DNA of 64,000 nucleotides from Polynucleobacter sp. AP-Elch-400A-B2 (GTDB lineage: Bacteria > Pseudomonadota > Gammaproteobacteria > Burkholderiales > Burkholderiaceae). Shown piece after piece: positions 50,792 through 60,335 of this stretch (position 1 is the first letter of the stretch; every line of letters begins with the position of its first letter). The stretch is taken from the NCBI RefSeq assembly GCF_018688355.1, contig NZ_CP061317.1, positions 1,000,091-1,064,090 on the forward strand, in the 5' to 3' direction. The translations under genes and the position numbers were made by a program. Under the pieces are notes generated by a model. The model searched no databases. It saw nothing but the letters and a program-made list of their open reading frames with translations, and was not told the DNA's origin.

Positions 50792-50797
50792 TATAAT
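50792..50797 (+). promoter_or_regulatory. Candidate -10 element of purL
   Basis: A perfect TATAAT ends six bases before the purL ATG. It predicts transcription starting at the ATG itself. There is no Shine-Dalgarno and no clear -35. Confidence 0.45.
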
Positions 50798-50803
50798 CTT
50801 GGC

Positions 50804-53800
50804 ATGTCATCATTCTGTTGCTTGCCCGGGGCAAATGCCCTTTCTGCCTTCCGCCAACAGCGACTTTTAGCTTCGCTCGCAGCCCAAGGAATTCAACTTG
50901 AGTCCATTGAGGCTCAATACCTTCATTTCATTTGGTCTGAGTCTGAACTCAATACCAAAGATAGAGGGATACTCGAAAGTTTACTGACTTACGGCCAGCC
51001 TTTCGTATCGAAAATGAAGGATGGCGCCTTCATATTCAGTAAGGCCGCTGACAAACAAGCTGCGATTTCAATTCCCCGCTTCGGAACAGTTTCTCCATGG
51101 GCTAGTAAAGCTACGGATATCGCTCGTCAGTGCGGCCTTCACATTTTACGCATTGAACGTGGCGTTCAATATGCGTGGCAAAGTAAAAAATCGCTCAATG
51201 CGCAACAAGATCAACTGGTATTAGCTGCTCTGCATGATCGGATGACGGAAGTTGTTATTGGCGATGTCAATGAAGCAAGCGCTTTATACCAATCTCTTCC
51301 CGATAAACCTTTTGTTCGTATCCCCGTTCTTGCTGAGGGTAGAGCGGCATTGGATAAAGCCAATCAGGATTTAGGCCTTGCTCTATCTGAAGATGAAGTA
51401 CTTTATCTAGTTGAGAACTTTATACGCTTAGAGCGCAATCCAAGTGATGTTGAGTTGATTATGTTTGCTCAGGCGAACAGCGAGCATTGCCGTCACAAGA
51501 TATTTAATTCCAGTTGGACGATTGATGGAGATGATCAGGAAAAATCCCTCTTTGCGATGATTCGCAATACGCATCAACTTCAGCCTGAAGGCACTATCGT
51601 GGCCTACTCTGATAACTCAGCGGTGATGGTAGGGGCTGAATCAGAAACTTGGTCAGCCAAAGGTCAGGATTTTCGTTACGAAAAAGACATGCGACTAGTG
51701 CACACCCTGATGAAGGTGGAGACACATAATCACCCAACAGCAATTGCACCCTACCAAGGCGCCTCTACTGGTGCTGGTGGTGAGATTCGTGATGAGGGTG
51801 CAACAGGTGTAGGTGGACGCCCTAAAGCGGGCCTCACTGGCTTCACTGTATCCAACCTCAATATTCCGGGCACTGATTTACCGTGGGAAGCTGAGAAATA
51901 CGGCAAACCTGAGCGCATCGCTACACCACTCCAAATCATGATTGATGGCCCATTGGGTGGCGCTGCATTTAATAATGAATTCGGCCGCCCTATTTTGGGT
52001 GGTTATTTCCGCGTATTCGAACAAACCTTAGAGGGTGTTCGTCGCGGTTATCACAAACCCATCATGATTGCGGGTGGCATTGGTAGTATTGATTCTATTC
52101 ACACAGCAAAGAAACAGATTAAAGCGGGGCACTTGTTTATTCAATTGGGTGGTCCTGGTATGCGTATTGGTATGGGTGGTGCAACAGGTAGTTCTGTTGC
52201 AACCGGTACTAATACTGCAGACTTGGATTTTGATTCAGTCCAGCGCGGTAACCCGGAGATGGAACGTCGTGCGCAAGAGGTGATTAACTCCTGTATCACC
52301 ATGGGTACGAAAAACCCGATTGTTTCGATTCATGACGTGGGCGCTGGCGGTGTATCTAATGCATTCCCAGAGCTTGCAGATGGCGCTGGATTGGGTGCGC
52401 AGTTTCAATTACGTAAAGTGCCGCTAGAAGAAAGCGGTATGAGTCCTGCAGAAATTTGGTGTAATGAATCTCAGGAGCGTTATGTTCTGGCAATAGAGGC
52501 TAAAGATCTAGAGCTTTTCAAATCCTTATGTGAACGTGAGCGTTGTCCATTTGCAGTAGTTGGTGAAGCCACCACAGAGCGGCAACTTCAGTTATGCGAT
52601 AGCAAAGAAGTTGTTGGTAGTGATGCTGCCATGCCAATTGATATGCCCATGGAGGTATTGCTTGGCAAGCCTCCACGTATGCATCGCGACGTGAAGCGTG
52701 TCGCTCAAGCTTTTGAAGAGTTGGATGTCACTGACGCTGATCTAGCGCAATGTATTGCCTGGGTTCTACAGCAACCCACTGTTGCCAGTAAGTCATTTTT
52801 AATCACTATCGGTGACCGTACCGTCGGCGGCCTTAACGCGCGCGATCCATTTGTAGGTCCTTGGCAAGTGCCTGTGGCTGATTGTGCCGTTACCTTAATG
52901 GATTACAAGGGCTATCACGGTGAAGCAATGTCAATGGGTGAGCGCACTCCATTAGCTGTGATCAATGCACCAGCAGCCGCCAAAATGGCTGTAGGTGAAG
53001 CCATTACCAATTTATTGGCCGCAGATATACGCAGCTTAGAGGGCGTGAAGCTCTCTGCTAACTGGATGGCCGCTTGCGGTTCGCCTGGGGAAGATGCAAA
53101 GTTGTATGACTCGGTTAAAGCGATTGGTATGGATTTATGTCCAGCGCTAGGAATTTCTATTCCGGTTGGCAAAGACTCCCTATCCATGGCAACAGCCTGG
53201 CAAGAGGGTGATCAAGCTAAAAAAGTGGTTTCCCCAGTTTCTCTCATCATCTCTGCTTTTGCATCTGTTCAGGACGTTCGCAAAACAACAACGCCTTTGC
53301 TCAAACTCCAAGACGAGTCTGGCGTAGCCTTAGAAACTGAATTAATTCTGATTGATTTGGGCCGCGGTAAAAACCGTATGGCTGGAAGTATCCTGGCCCA
53401 AGTACTCAATCAATCTGGTAAATCAGCTCCCAATGTAGATCACCCAGAAGATCTTAAGGCTTTGGCCGCCGCGATCATCGAGTTGCGTAAAGACAATCAA
53501 TTACTGGCATATCACGATCGTTCTGATGGTGGTTTATTTGCTTGTATCGCAGAGATGGCTTTCGCATCACATACTGGCATTTCCATCAATGTCGACATGA
53601 TTGCTGTAGATGTTGGGCAAGAAGCTGATTGGGGTGATGCTAAGAACTGGACAGAGCAAGTTTCTGGTCTTCGTCATGAACAGACTATGCGTGCCTTATT
53701 TAATGAGGAACTCGGCGCAGTGATTCAGATTTGTAAAGCAGATCGTGATGCCGTATTTGCCGTTCTACGAAAGTTAAATCTCAGCGCTTACAGTCATGTG

Positions 53801-54838
53801 ATTGCAAAGATAAATAACAATGGCCGTATTGAGATTTGGCGTGATGCTAAGAATATTTTTGCAGAGCCACGTGAAGTACTTCAAAAGATGTGGGCTAATA
53901 CCAGCTATCAGATTGCGCGCTTACGCGATAACCCAGACTGTGCTGATAGCGAGTTTTCACTTCTCGATAATATTGCTGATCCAGGAATGTCTCCCAAGTT
54001 AACCTTTGACATTGCGGATGCTATTGCGGCGCCATTCATTAATCAGAATGCTCGACCTAAAGTAGCGATCTTGCGCGAGCAGGGTGTCAACTCCCATATG
54101 GAGATGGCATATGCTATGAACTGGGCTGGTTTTGATAGCTATGACGTGCACATGTCAGATTTACTCTCTGGTAAATCCAAGTTAGATGATTTCCGTGGTC
54201 TGGTTGCCTGTGGTGGATTTAGCTACGGAGATGTATTAGGTGCTGGCGAAGGCTGGGCTAAGACAATTCTATTTAATACTCAATTACGTGATCAGTTCTC
54301 TGCATTCTTTGGCCGTCAGGATAGCTTTGCGCTAGGCGTTTGTAATGGTTGCCAAATGATGAGCAATCTAGCTGGCATTATTCCAGGTGCAGAAGCTTGG
54401 CCAAAATTTACGCGCAATCAGTCAGAGCAATATGAAGCTCGCTTGGTCATGGCCGAGGTAATTGCCTCACCGTCAATCTTTACACAAGGCATGGCAGGTA
54501 GTCAGTTGCCGATTGCAATAGCGCATGGCGAAGGCTTTGCGAACTTTAGCCAACAGGGTAGCTTAGAGATTTTGCAGAAACAAGGATTAGCTGCTTTACG
54601 TTTTGTAGATCACCAAGGCAGCCCAACTGAAATCTACCCAATGAACCCGAATGGTTCGCCTAGTGGCCTGACAGGAGTTACTACGCCAGATGGTCGATTT
54701 ACCGTGATGATGCCGCATCCTGAGCGGGTGTTCAGGACCGTGCAAATGAGTTGGGCGCCAAAAGAATGGCTGGACAATCCCGATGGAGCAAGTCCTTGGA
54801 TGCGCCTGTTCCGTAATGCCAGAGTCTGGGCCAAATAA
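50804..54838 (+). CDS. purL: Phosphoribosylformylglycinamidine synthase (large form)
   Basis: A 1344-residue purine-synthesis enzyme converting FGAR and glutamine to FGAM. The order is N-terminal PurS-like domain, linker, two AIR-synthase-like halves and glutaminase. The signatures are MFAQANSEHCRHKIFNSSW, VETHNHPTAIAPYQGASTG and GGVSNAFPELADGAGLG. The glutaminase has the cysteine in GVCNGCQMMSN and the histidine in MPHPERVFR. Length is standard for proteobacteria. It is followed 4 bp later by a SpeE-like gene. Confidence 0.96.
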   Translation: MSSFCCLPGANALSAFRQQRLLASLAAQGIQLESIEAQYLHFIWSESELNTKDRGILESLLTYGQPFVSKMKDGAFIFSKAADKQAAISIPRFGTVSPWASKATDIARQCGLHILRIERGVQYAWQSKKSLNAQQDQLVLAALHDRMTEVVIGDVNEASALYQSLPDKPFVRIPVLAEGRAALDKANQDLGLALSEDEVLYLVENFIRLERNPSDVELIMFAQANSEHCRHKIFNSSWTIDGDDQEKSLFAMIRNTHQLQPEGTIVAYSDNSAVMVGAESETWSAKGQDFRYEKDMRLVHTLMKVETHNHPTAIAPYQGASTGAGGEIRDEGATGVGGRPKAGLTGFTVSNLNIPGTDLPWEAEKYGKPERIATPLQIMIDGPLGGAAFNNEFGRPILGGYFRVFEQTLEGVRRGYHKPIMIAGGIGSIDSIHTAKKQIKAGHLFIQLGGPGMRIGMGGATGSSVATGTNTADLDFDSVQRGNPEMERRAQEVINSCITMGTKNPIVSIHDVGAGGVSNAFPELADGAGLGAQFQLRKVPLEESGMSPAEIWCNESQERYVLAIEAKDLELFKSLCERERCPFAVVGEATTERQLQLCDSKEVVGSDAAMPIDMPMEVLLGKPPRMHRDVKRVAQAFEELDVTDADLAQCIAWVLQQPTVASKSFLITIGDRTVGGLNARDPFVGPWQVPVADCAVTLMDYKGYHGEAMSMGERTPLAVINAPAAAKMAVGEAITNLLAADIRSLEGVKLSANWMAACGSPGEDAKLYDSVKAIGMDLCPALGISIPVGKDSLSMATAWQEGDQAKKVVSPVSLIISAFASVQDVRKTTTPLLKLQDESGVALETELILIDLGRGKNRMAGSILAQVLNQSGKSAPNVDHPEDLKALAAAIIELRKDNQLLAYHDRSDGGLFACIAEMAFASHTGISINVDMIAVDVGQEADWGDAKNWTEQVSGLRHEQTMRALFNEELGAVIQICKADRDAVFAVLRKLNLSAYSHVIAKINNNGRIEIWRDAKNIFAEPREVLQKMWANTSYQIARLRDNPDCADSEFSLLDNIADPGMSPKLTFDIADAIAAPFINQNARPKVAILREQGVNSHMEMAYAMNWAGFDSYDVHMSDLLSGKSKLDDFRGLVACGGFSYGDVLGAGEGWAKTILFNTQLRDQFSAFFGRQDSFALGVCNGCQMMSNLAGIIPGAEAWPKFTRNQSEQYEARLVMAEVIASPSIFTQGMAGSQLPIAIAHGEGFANFSQQGSLEILQKQGLAALRFVDHQGSPTEIYPMNPNGSPSGLTGVTTPDGRFTVMMPHPERVFRTVQMSWAPKEWLDNPDGASPWMRLFRNARVWAK

Positions 54839-54842
54839 TTTA

Positions 54843-55619
54843 ATGTCAGATATATCCATGGCCATGGAGCCAGTGACGTTTTCTGAAAGTGGTGGGGTGC
54901 GTTACTTACATTTTGGTAGTGAATTGATTCAAGGTGCCATGCGTATCCGCAACCCGGATGAGATTTATCTTGAATATAACCAGCAGATGATGGCTTGGTT
55001 ATTGTTTCTGGAGACCAAGCCAGGCATGCGTATTGCTCAACTTGGCCTTGGCACCGGCGCTCTGACTAAGTTTGCACATCGCTATTGTCCCGCGGTCAAG
55101 ACCACGGTCGTCGAGCTCAATCCCGCCGTGATTGTTTCCGCTAGAAGTATGTTTTTCACGCCGTCTGATGATCGTCGTCTTGAAACTCTTCAGCTTGATG
55201 CAAAAGCCTTTGTGAAGAATGCTAAATATCAAAATCACTTTGATGCACTTCAAGTTGACCTCTATGATGCGATTTGTGATGGCCCATCTGCGAGCTCCTT
55301 AGATTTTTATAAGGGCTGTTTCGATATCCTGAAATCGCCTGGCGTATTAACCGTAAATTTATTCTCTCGCCATAAGAGTTTTGATGTCAATCTCAATAAT
55401 ATTTGTGAAGCATTTGATAACCGAGTACTCTTATTTCCAGAATCGCATGATTGCAATGTTGTAGCAATCGCTTTCAAAGGCCCACTACTCGATGTCGAGT
55501 GGAAAGAGGTCTCACAGCGTGCCAAGCTGATTATGCAAAAAACGGACTTACCAACCAATACCTGGGTATCTGGATTGAATCGTGAAAATGCACATCAAGA
55601 AAATAAACTATCGATTTAA
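54843..55619 (+). CDS. Spermidine-synthase-like protein (Rossmann methyltransferase fold)
   Basis: A 258-residue protein of the spermidine synthase family fold. AQLGLGTGALTKFAHRYCP is the nucleotide loop, VVELNPAVIVSAR the strand-2 acid, and LQVDLYDAICDGPSASSLDF the acceptor region. True SpeE has a GGGDGG loop; here it is GLGTGA, so aminopropyl transfer is doubtful. There is no speD nearby. It begins just after purL and is probably co-transcribed. A longer frame would start inside purL, but ATG 54843 fits better. A terminator follows. Confidence 0.72.
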   Translation: MSDISMAMEPVTFSESGGVRYLHFGSELIQGAMRIRNPDEIYLEYNQQMMAWLLFLETKPGMRIAQLGLGTGALTKFAHRYCPAVKTTVVELNPAVIVSARSMFFTPSDDRRLETLQLDAKAFVKNAKYQNHFDALQVDLYDAICDGPSASSLDFYKGCFDILKSPGVLTVNLFSRHKSFDVNLNNICEAFDNRVLLFPESHDCNVVAIAFKGPLLDVEWKEVSQRAKLIMQKTDLPTNTWVSGLNRENAHQENKLSI

Positions 55620-55634
55620 GGAGAATTGATTGAG

Positions 55635-55664
55635 AAAAAAGGCGATCAATTGATCGCCTTTTTT
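55635..55664. terminator. Bidirectional intrinsic terminator
   Basis: A perfect 30-bp palindrome: A6-GGCGATCAA joined to TTGATCGCC-T6. It separates the SpeE-like gene from convergent acnB and can act in both directions. Confidence 0.92.
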
Positions 55665-55693
55665 GTTACCCTCAAATTCAGGGTAGCTATGAC

Positions 55694-58279
55694 TTAAATT
55701 GTGACTGTGTCAGCAACATCGCTAAATGACTTAATCTTGTCGAAGTTCATATACTTATAGACTTCGCCAGCCTTAGCATTCAAGGACTCAACTTGCTCGA
55801 AATATTCTTTCGGGGTTGGCAGACGACCCAAGAGTGCAGCTACGGCTGAGAGCTCGGCTGAAGCTAAGTAGACTCGAGTATCGATACCTAAGCGATTCGG
55901 AAAATTACGTGTCGAGGTAGAAACTGCCGTTGAGCCTTTACGGATTTGCGCCTGGTTACCCATACAGAGTGAGCAACCCGGAGTTTCCATACGAGCACCA
56001 GTGGCACCCAGAATGCCGTAATAACCTTCCTCAGTCAGAATCATTTGATCCATCTTGGTTGGTGGCGCAATCCATAGACGTGTAGGCATATCTTTTTTGC
56101 CCTGAAGAACCTGGCCTGCAGCGCGGAAGTGGCCAATGTTCGTCATGCAAGAGCCGATAAATACTTCGTCGATTTTCTCGCCAGATACTTCGGATAAGAA
56201 CTTCACGTCATCTGGGTCATTAGGGCAGGCTAAGATCGGCTCTTTAATCTCGTTCATATCGATCTCGATAATCTCAGCATAGTCTGCATTAGCATCTGCC
56301 TCGAGCAACTCAGGCTTAGCAATCCAAGCTTCCATTGCTTTGATACGACGGCCTAAAGTACGCTTATCTTCGTAGCCATTGGCGATCATCCACTTCATTA
56401 AAGTGATGTTTGAGCGCATGTATTCAATGATTGGCTCTTTGTTTAATTGAACGGCGCAACCGCCAGCAGAACGTTCAGCTGAGGCATCTGATAATTCAAA
56501 TGCTTGTTCAACCTTGAGGTCAGGCAGACCTTCAATTTCTAAAATACGGCCAGAGAAAATATTTTTCTTGCCTTGTTTCTCAACTGTCAATAAACCTTTT
56601 TTGATTGCATACAAAGGAATGGCATTGACCATATCGCGCAAAGTAATGCCGGGTTGCATCTTGCCTTTAAAGCGTATCAATACAGACTCAGGCATATCCA
56701 AAGGCATTACGCCAGTAGCAGCCGCGAAAGCAACTAAGCCAGAGCCAGCAGGGAAAGAGATCCCAATCGGAAAGCGAGTATGGCTATCGCCACCAGTTCC
56801 ACAAGTATCTGGCATGAGCAGACGATTTAACCAACTATGAATTACACCGTCACCTGGGCGTAATGAAACACCACCTCGGTTGGTCATAAACGCTGGTAGT
56901 TCATGGTGAGTACGAATGTCTACTGGCTTTGGATAAGCAGAGGTGTGACAAAAAGATTGCATGACTAAATCAGCGGAGAAGCCTAGGCAAGCAAGGTCTT
57001 TTAGTTCATCGCGGGTCATTGGACCAGTAGTATCTTGCGAACCTACAGTAGTCATGTGTGGCTCACAATAAGTGCCTGGGCGAACGCCTTGACCCTCAGG
57101 TAGGCCACACGCACGACCGACCATCTTCTGTCCCAAGCTAAAGCCTTTTTTGTTATCAGGTGGGCTAACAGGAATGCGGAATTCTGTTGAGGCTGGCAAG
57201 CCTAGGGCTGCGCGAGCTTTGGCAGTGAGACCACGACCCACGATCAAAGGAATGCGTCCACCCGCACGAACTTCATCCAGGATGACCGGTGACTTCAATG
57301 AGAATGAAGCAATTTCTTTACCGTTTTTAAAGGCTTTACCTTCGTATGGACGTAGTTCAATTTCGTCGCCCATATTCATATCGGAAACATCGAGCTCAAC
57401 TGGCAATGCGCCAGCATCTTCCATCGTATTAAAGAAAATTGGAGCAATCTTGTTGCCTAAGCAAACACCGCCAAAGCGTTTGTTTGGAACGAAGGGAATA
57501 TCTTTGCCGGTCCACCACAACAAGGAGTTCGTTGCGGATTTACGTGAGGATCCAGTACCCACTACGTCTCCCACATAGGCAATTTGGTTGCCTTTCTTTT
57601 GGAGAGCTTCAATTTGTTTCATCGGACCACGCACACCAACCTCGTCTGGATCAATACCTGGACGTGGGTTTTTTAACATGATGGTTGCGTGTAATGGAAT
57701 ATCTGGACGGCTCCATGCGTCAGGTGCAGGGGACAGGTCATCGGTATTGGTTTCGCCGGTCACTTTAAATACAGTGAGCTTCATACTTTCTTGAACAGCT
57801 GTGCGGCTTGTAAACCATTCCGCATCTGCCCAGCTTTGCATGACTGCCTTAGCCTGCGCATTACCTTTTTCCGCCAATTCCTGAACATCATGGAAGTAGT
57901 CAAACATCAATAAGGTCTTTTTCAATGCATTTGCTGCAGCTGCTGCGCACTCAGCATCCGACAGCAACTCAACTAAAGGCTTAATGTTGTAACCGCCTAG
58001 CATGGTACCCAGAAGCTCAGTTGCCATAATGCGTGAAATCAAAGGAGACTTCTCAGTTCCTTTAGCTATGGCATCCAAAAACTCCGCTTTTACCTTCGCT
58101 GCCTCATCAACACCAGCAGGCACTCGATGAGTAATTAGCTCAACTAATTGGGATTCTTTACCCTTTGGTGGATTTTTGAGCAAACCTACTAATTCAGCAG
58201 TCTGATCTTTAGACAGGGGGAGGGCCGGAATTCCCAGGGCTGCGCGTTCGGCGACTTGAGCGTTGTAGGCTTCTAGCAT
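55694..58279 (-). CDS. acnB: Aconitate hydratase B
   Basis: An 861-residue TCA-cycle enzyme interconverting citrate and isocitrate through a 4Fe-4S cluster. It has the B-type order, with the N-terminal HEAT-like domain first (LEAYNAQVAERAALGIPAL). Cluster cysteines are in FIGSCMTNIGHFRAAG and PGCSLCMGNQAQ. CGTGGDSHTRFPIGISF and VGDVVGTGSSRKSATNS are catalytic blocks. AGGAAAC precedes the ATG. It stands alone, divergent from pyrG. Confidence 0.96.
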   Translation of the reverse strand: MLEAYNAQVAERAALGIPALPLSKDQTAELVGLLKNPPKGKESQLVELITHRVPAGVDEAAKVKAEFLDAIAKGTEKSPLISRIMATELLGTMLGGYNIKPLVELLSDAECAAAAANALKKTLLMFDYFHDVQELAEKGNAQAKAVMQSWADAEWFTSRTAVQESMKLTVFKVTGETNTDDLSPAPDAWSRPDIPLHATIMLKNPRPGIDPDEVGVRGPMKQIEALQKKGNQIAYVGDVVGTGSSRKSATNSLLWWTGKDIPFVPNKRFGGVCLGNKIAPIFFNTMEDAGALPVELDVSDMNMGDEIELRPYEGKAFKNGKEIASFSLKSPVILDEVRAGGRIPLIVGRGLTAKARAALGLPASTEFRIPVSPPDNKKGFSLGQKMVGRACGLPEGQGVRPGTYCEPHMTTVGSQDTTGPMTRDELKDLACLGFSADLVMQSFCHTSAYPKPVDIRTHHELPAFMTNRGGVSLRPGDGVIHSWLNRLLMPDTCGTGGDSHTRFPIGISFPAGSGLVAFAAATGVMPLDMPESVLIRFKGKMQPGITLRDMVNAIPLYAIKKGLLTVEKQGKKNIFSGRILEIEGLPDLKVEQAFELSDASAERSAGGCAVQLNKEPIIEYMRSNITLMKWMIANGYEDKRTLGRRIKAMEAWIAKPELLEADANADYAEIIEIDMNEIKEPILACPNDPDDVKFLSEVSGEKIDEVFIGSCMTNIGHFRAAGQVLQGKKDMPTRLWIAPPTKMDQMILTEEGYYGILGATGARMETPGCSLCMGNQAQIRKGSTAVSTSTRNFPNRLGIDTRVYLASAELSAVAALLGRLPTPKEYFEQVESLNAKAGEVYKYMNFDKIKSFSDVADTVTI

Positions 58280-58364
58280 CGTGTTTCCTATTGGGTGAAA
58301 GTTATCAACAGTATGACTAAGCAGGGTGTGTCCCTTGATTACTCTATTGTAATTGCTAATTCAT

Positions 58365-58378
58365 GTCTTATATAAGAC
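58365..58378. promoter_or_regulatory. 14-bp palindrome upstream of acnB
   Basis: GTCTTATATAAGAC is a perfect palindrome 86 bp before the acnB ATG. The form suggests a GntR-type or other dimeric repressor operator. The regulator is not identified. Confidence 0.5.
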
Positions 58379-58570
58379 TTAATCATCAAAAATATCCTAT
58401 ATTGCTTAAAAAATAGGCAATTACTCATCAGCTCGGATATTCGACATACTATTTCTAAGTCTAATGACAGTACAAAAGGGATCTGGTCACATTAAATGGT
58501 GCTTTAAAGAGTCACAAACCATTCCACATTGCAAAAATACAATTCTAAAAAGTTACTACTGCCTAAATAA

Positions 58571-58598
58571 ACTCAATCAACACCCTGATTAATTGAGT
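58571..58598. repeat. Inverted repeat upstream of pyrG
   Basis: ACTCAAT and ATTGAGT are perfect 7-bp arms with 14 bp between. An alternative inner pairing AATCA / TGATT exists. It lies upstream of the predicted -10, so it would act as DNA rather than as leader RNA. Confidence 0.3.
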
Positions 58599-58633
58599 CT
58601 CTAAAGAATTTTTAATGGCTCGGTCGCTGTCGT

Positions 58634-58639
58634 TATAAT
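58634..58639 (+). promoter_or_regulatory. -10 element of pyrG
   Basis: A perfect TATAAT lies 25 bases before the pyrG ATG. The -35 (TTTAAT at 17 bp) is weak. The predicted leader is about 18 nt. Confidence 0.55.
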
Positions 58640-58664
58640 TACCATTTCCAACAGAGCTTAAGCG

Positions 58665-60326
58665 ATGACCAAATACGTTTTTGTCACTGGTGGTGTGGTT
58701 TCTTCTTTAGGGAAAGGAATCGCAGCTGCCTCGCTTGCCGCGATTCTCGAATCCCGCGGCCTGAAAGTCACCCTCCTAAAATTAGACCCTTATATCAACG
58801 TTGACCCAGGGACAATGAGCCCGCTTCAACATGGTGAAGTCTTTGTTACTGAGGATGGCGCTGAAACCGACCTTGATCTTGGGCACTATGAGCGCTTTGT
58901 TTCTGCAAAGATGCGCAAGAGCAACAACTTCACCACTGGGCAGATCTATGAGTCTGTCATCAGTAAAGAACGACGCGGCGAGTACCTAGGTAAAACTGTC
59001 CAGGTGATTCCACACATTACGAATGAGATACAGGCTTTTATAGAGCGGGGCGCTAAAGCAAGTCATGATGGTCAGGCTGATATTGCAATTTGTGAGATCG
59101 GTGGCACTGTTGGTGACATCGAGTCATTACCATTTTTAGAAGCTGCTCGACAAATGAGCATTCGCCTTCCAAGGCACAGCTGTGCCTTTATCCACCTTAC
59201 TCTGGTGCCCTATCTGAGTAGTGCAGGTGAGTTAAAAACTAAGCCCACCCAACACTCCGTACAGAAGTTACGTGAAATCGGCATCATGCCTACGGTACTG
59301 TTGTGCCGTGCAGATCGCCCAATTCCAGAAGACGAGCGCGCTAAGATTTCTCTTTTCTCAAATGTGCGTGAAGAGGCAGTAATCTCGGTTTGGGATGTTG
59401 ATACCATCTATAAGATTCCAGAGATGCTGCAAGCGCAAGGTATGGATGACTTGATTTGTCGCGAATTGGATATTGAGGCTAAACCTGCAGACCTATCAGT
59501 TTGGGCAAACTTAGTTTATGAGTTGGCCAACCCGCAACATGATGTCACTATTGGCATGGTTGGTAAGTACGTTGAGTTAACTGAATCTTACAAGTCATTA
59601 ATCGAAGCTTTGCGTCATGCTGGAATTCATAATCACACTCGCGTCAACATCAACTACATTGATTCTGAAGTGATTGAAAAAGATGGTATCGATTGCCTGC
59701 AAAATTTAGATGCCATCTTGGTGCCAGGCGGATTTGGTAAGCGCGGCACCGAAGGAAAGATTGCTGCCATTCGTTATGCCCGTGAAAACAATATTCCATA
59801 CCTAGGTATTTGCTTAGGTATGCAATTGGCCGTCATCGAATTTGCTCGCCATGTTGCCAATATTGCACAGGCTAACAGCACTGAGTTTGATCCGGAGACT
59901 GAAAATCCTGTGGTTGCATTAATTACCGAGTGGGTTGATCGCGAAGGTCGTGTTGAGAAGCGCAGCAACGATTCTGATCTGGGTGGAACCATGCGCCTTG
60001 GCTCACAACGTTGCCCCGTTAAGGCTGGCACTCTGGCTCATGAGATCTATGGTGATGAGGTCAATGAACGTCACCGTCATCGCTATGAAGTCAATAATGT
60101 TTACGTCCCTCGTCTTGAGAAGTCTGGTCTTATTATTTCTGCTAGAACTCCAAATGAGTCTTTGCCTGAAATGATGGAATTGCCTAGTGCTATGCATCCC
60201 TGGTTCTTTGGTGTGCAGTTCCATCCAGAGTTCACTTCAACTCCACGTGATGGTCACCCATTGTTTTCTGCATTCATTAAGGCATCATTAGTTCGTCAAG
60301 TTGCAACTCAAAAGCAAGCTGCCTAG
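58665..60326 (+). CDS. pyrG: CTP synthase
   Basis: A 553-residue enzyme making CTP from UTP, ATP and glutamine. The synthetase domain begins FVTGGVVSSLGKGIAAASLA and has LDPYINVDPGTMSPLQHGEV. The glutaminase domain has its cysteine C383 in LGICLGMQLAVIEF and the histidine in FHPEFTSTP. It leads pyrG-kdsA-eno-ftsB, a conserved proteobacterial order. Confidence 0.97.
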   Translation: MTKYVFVTGGVVSSLGKGIAAASLAAILESRGLKVTLLKLDPYINVDPGTMSPLQHGEVFVTEDGAETDLDLGHYERFVSAKMRKSNNFTTGQIYESVISKERRGEYLGKTVQVIPHITNEIQAFIERGAKASHDGQADIAICEIGGTVGDIESLPFLEAARQMSIRLPRHSCAFIHLTLVPYLSSAGELKTKPTQHSVQKLREIGIMPTVLLCRADRPIPEDERAKISLFSNVREEAVISVWDVDTIYKIPEMLQAQGMDDLICRELDIEAKPADLSVWANLVYELANPQHDVTIGMVGKYVELTESYKSLIEALRHAGIHNHTRVNINYIDSEVIEKDGIDCLQNLDAILVPGGFGKRGTEGKIAAIRYARENNIPYLGICLGMQLAVIEFARHVANIAQANSTEFDPETENPVVALITEWVDREGRVEKRSNDSDLGGTMRLGSQRCPVKAGTLAHEIYGDEVNERHRHRYEVNNVYVPRLEKSGLIISARTPNESLPEMMELPSAMHPWFFGVQFHPEFTSTPRDGHPLFSAFIKASLVRQVATQKQAA

Positions 60327-60335
60327 GAGAAACAC

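Larger units (their letters stand above)
58280..58664. other. 385-bp AT-rich intergenic region between acnB and pyrG
   Basis: This is the only stretch over 300 bp without a gene. I see no convincing ORF or RNA gene. It holds a 14-bp palindrome, a spaced inverted repeat and the pyrG -10 element, listed separately. The rest is AT-rich without clear structure. Confidence 0.7.

Noticed and set aside
57150..57578. 142-residue plus-strand reading frame opposite acnB
   Set aside because: It lies wholly inside acnB, which has full family motifs. The translation is low-complexity serine/arginine/proline without a ribosome-binding site.
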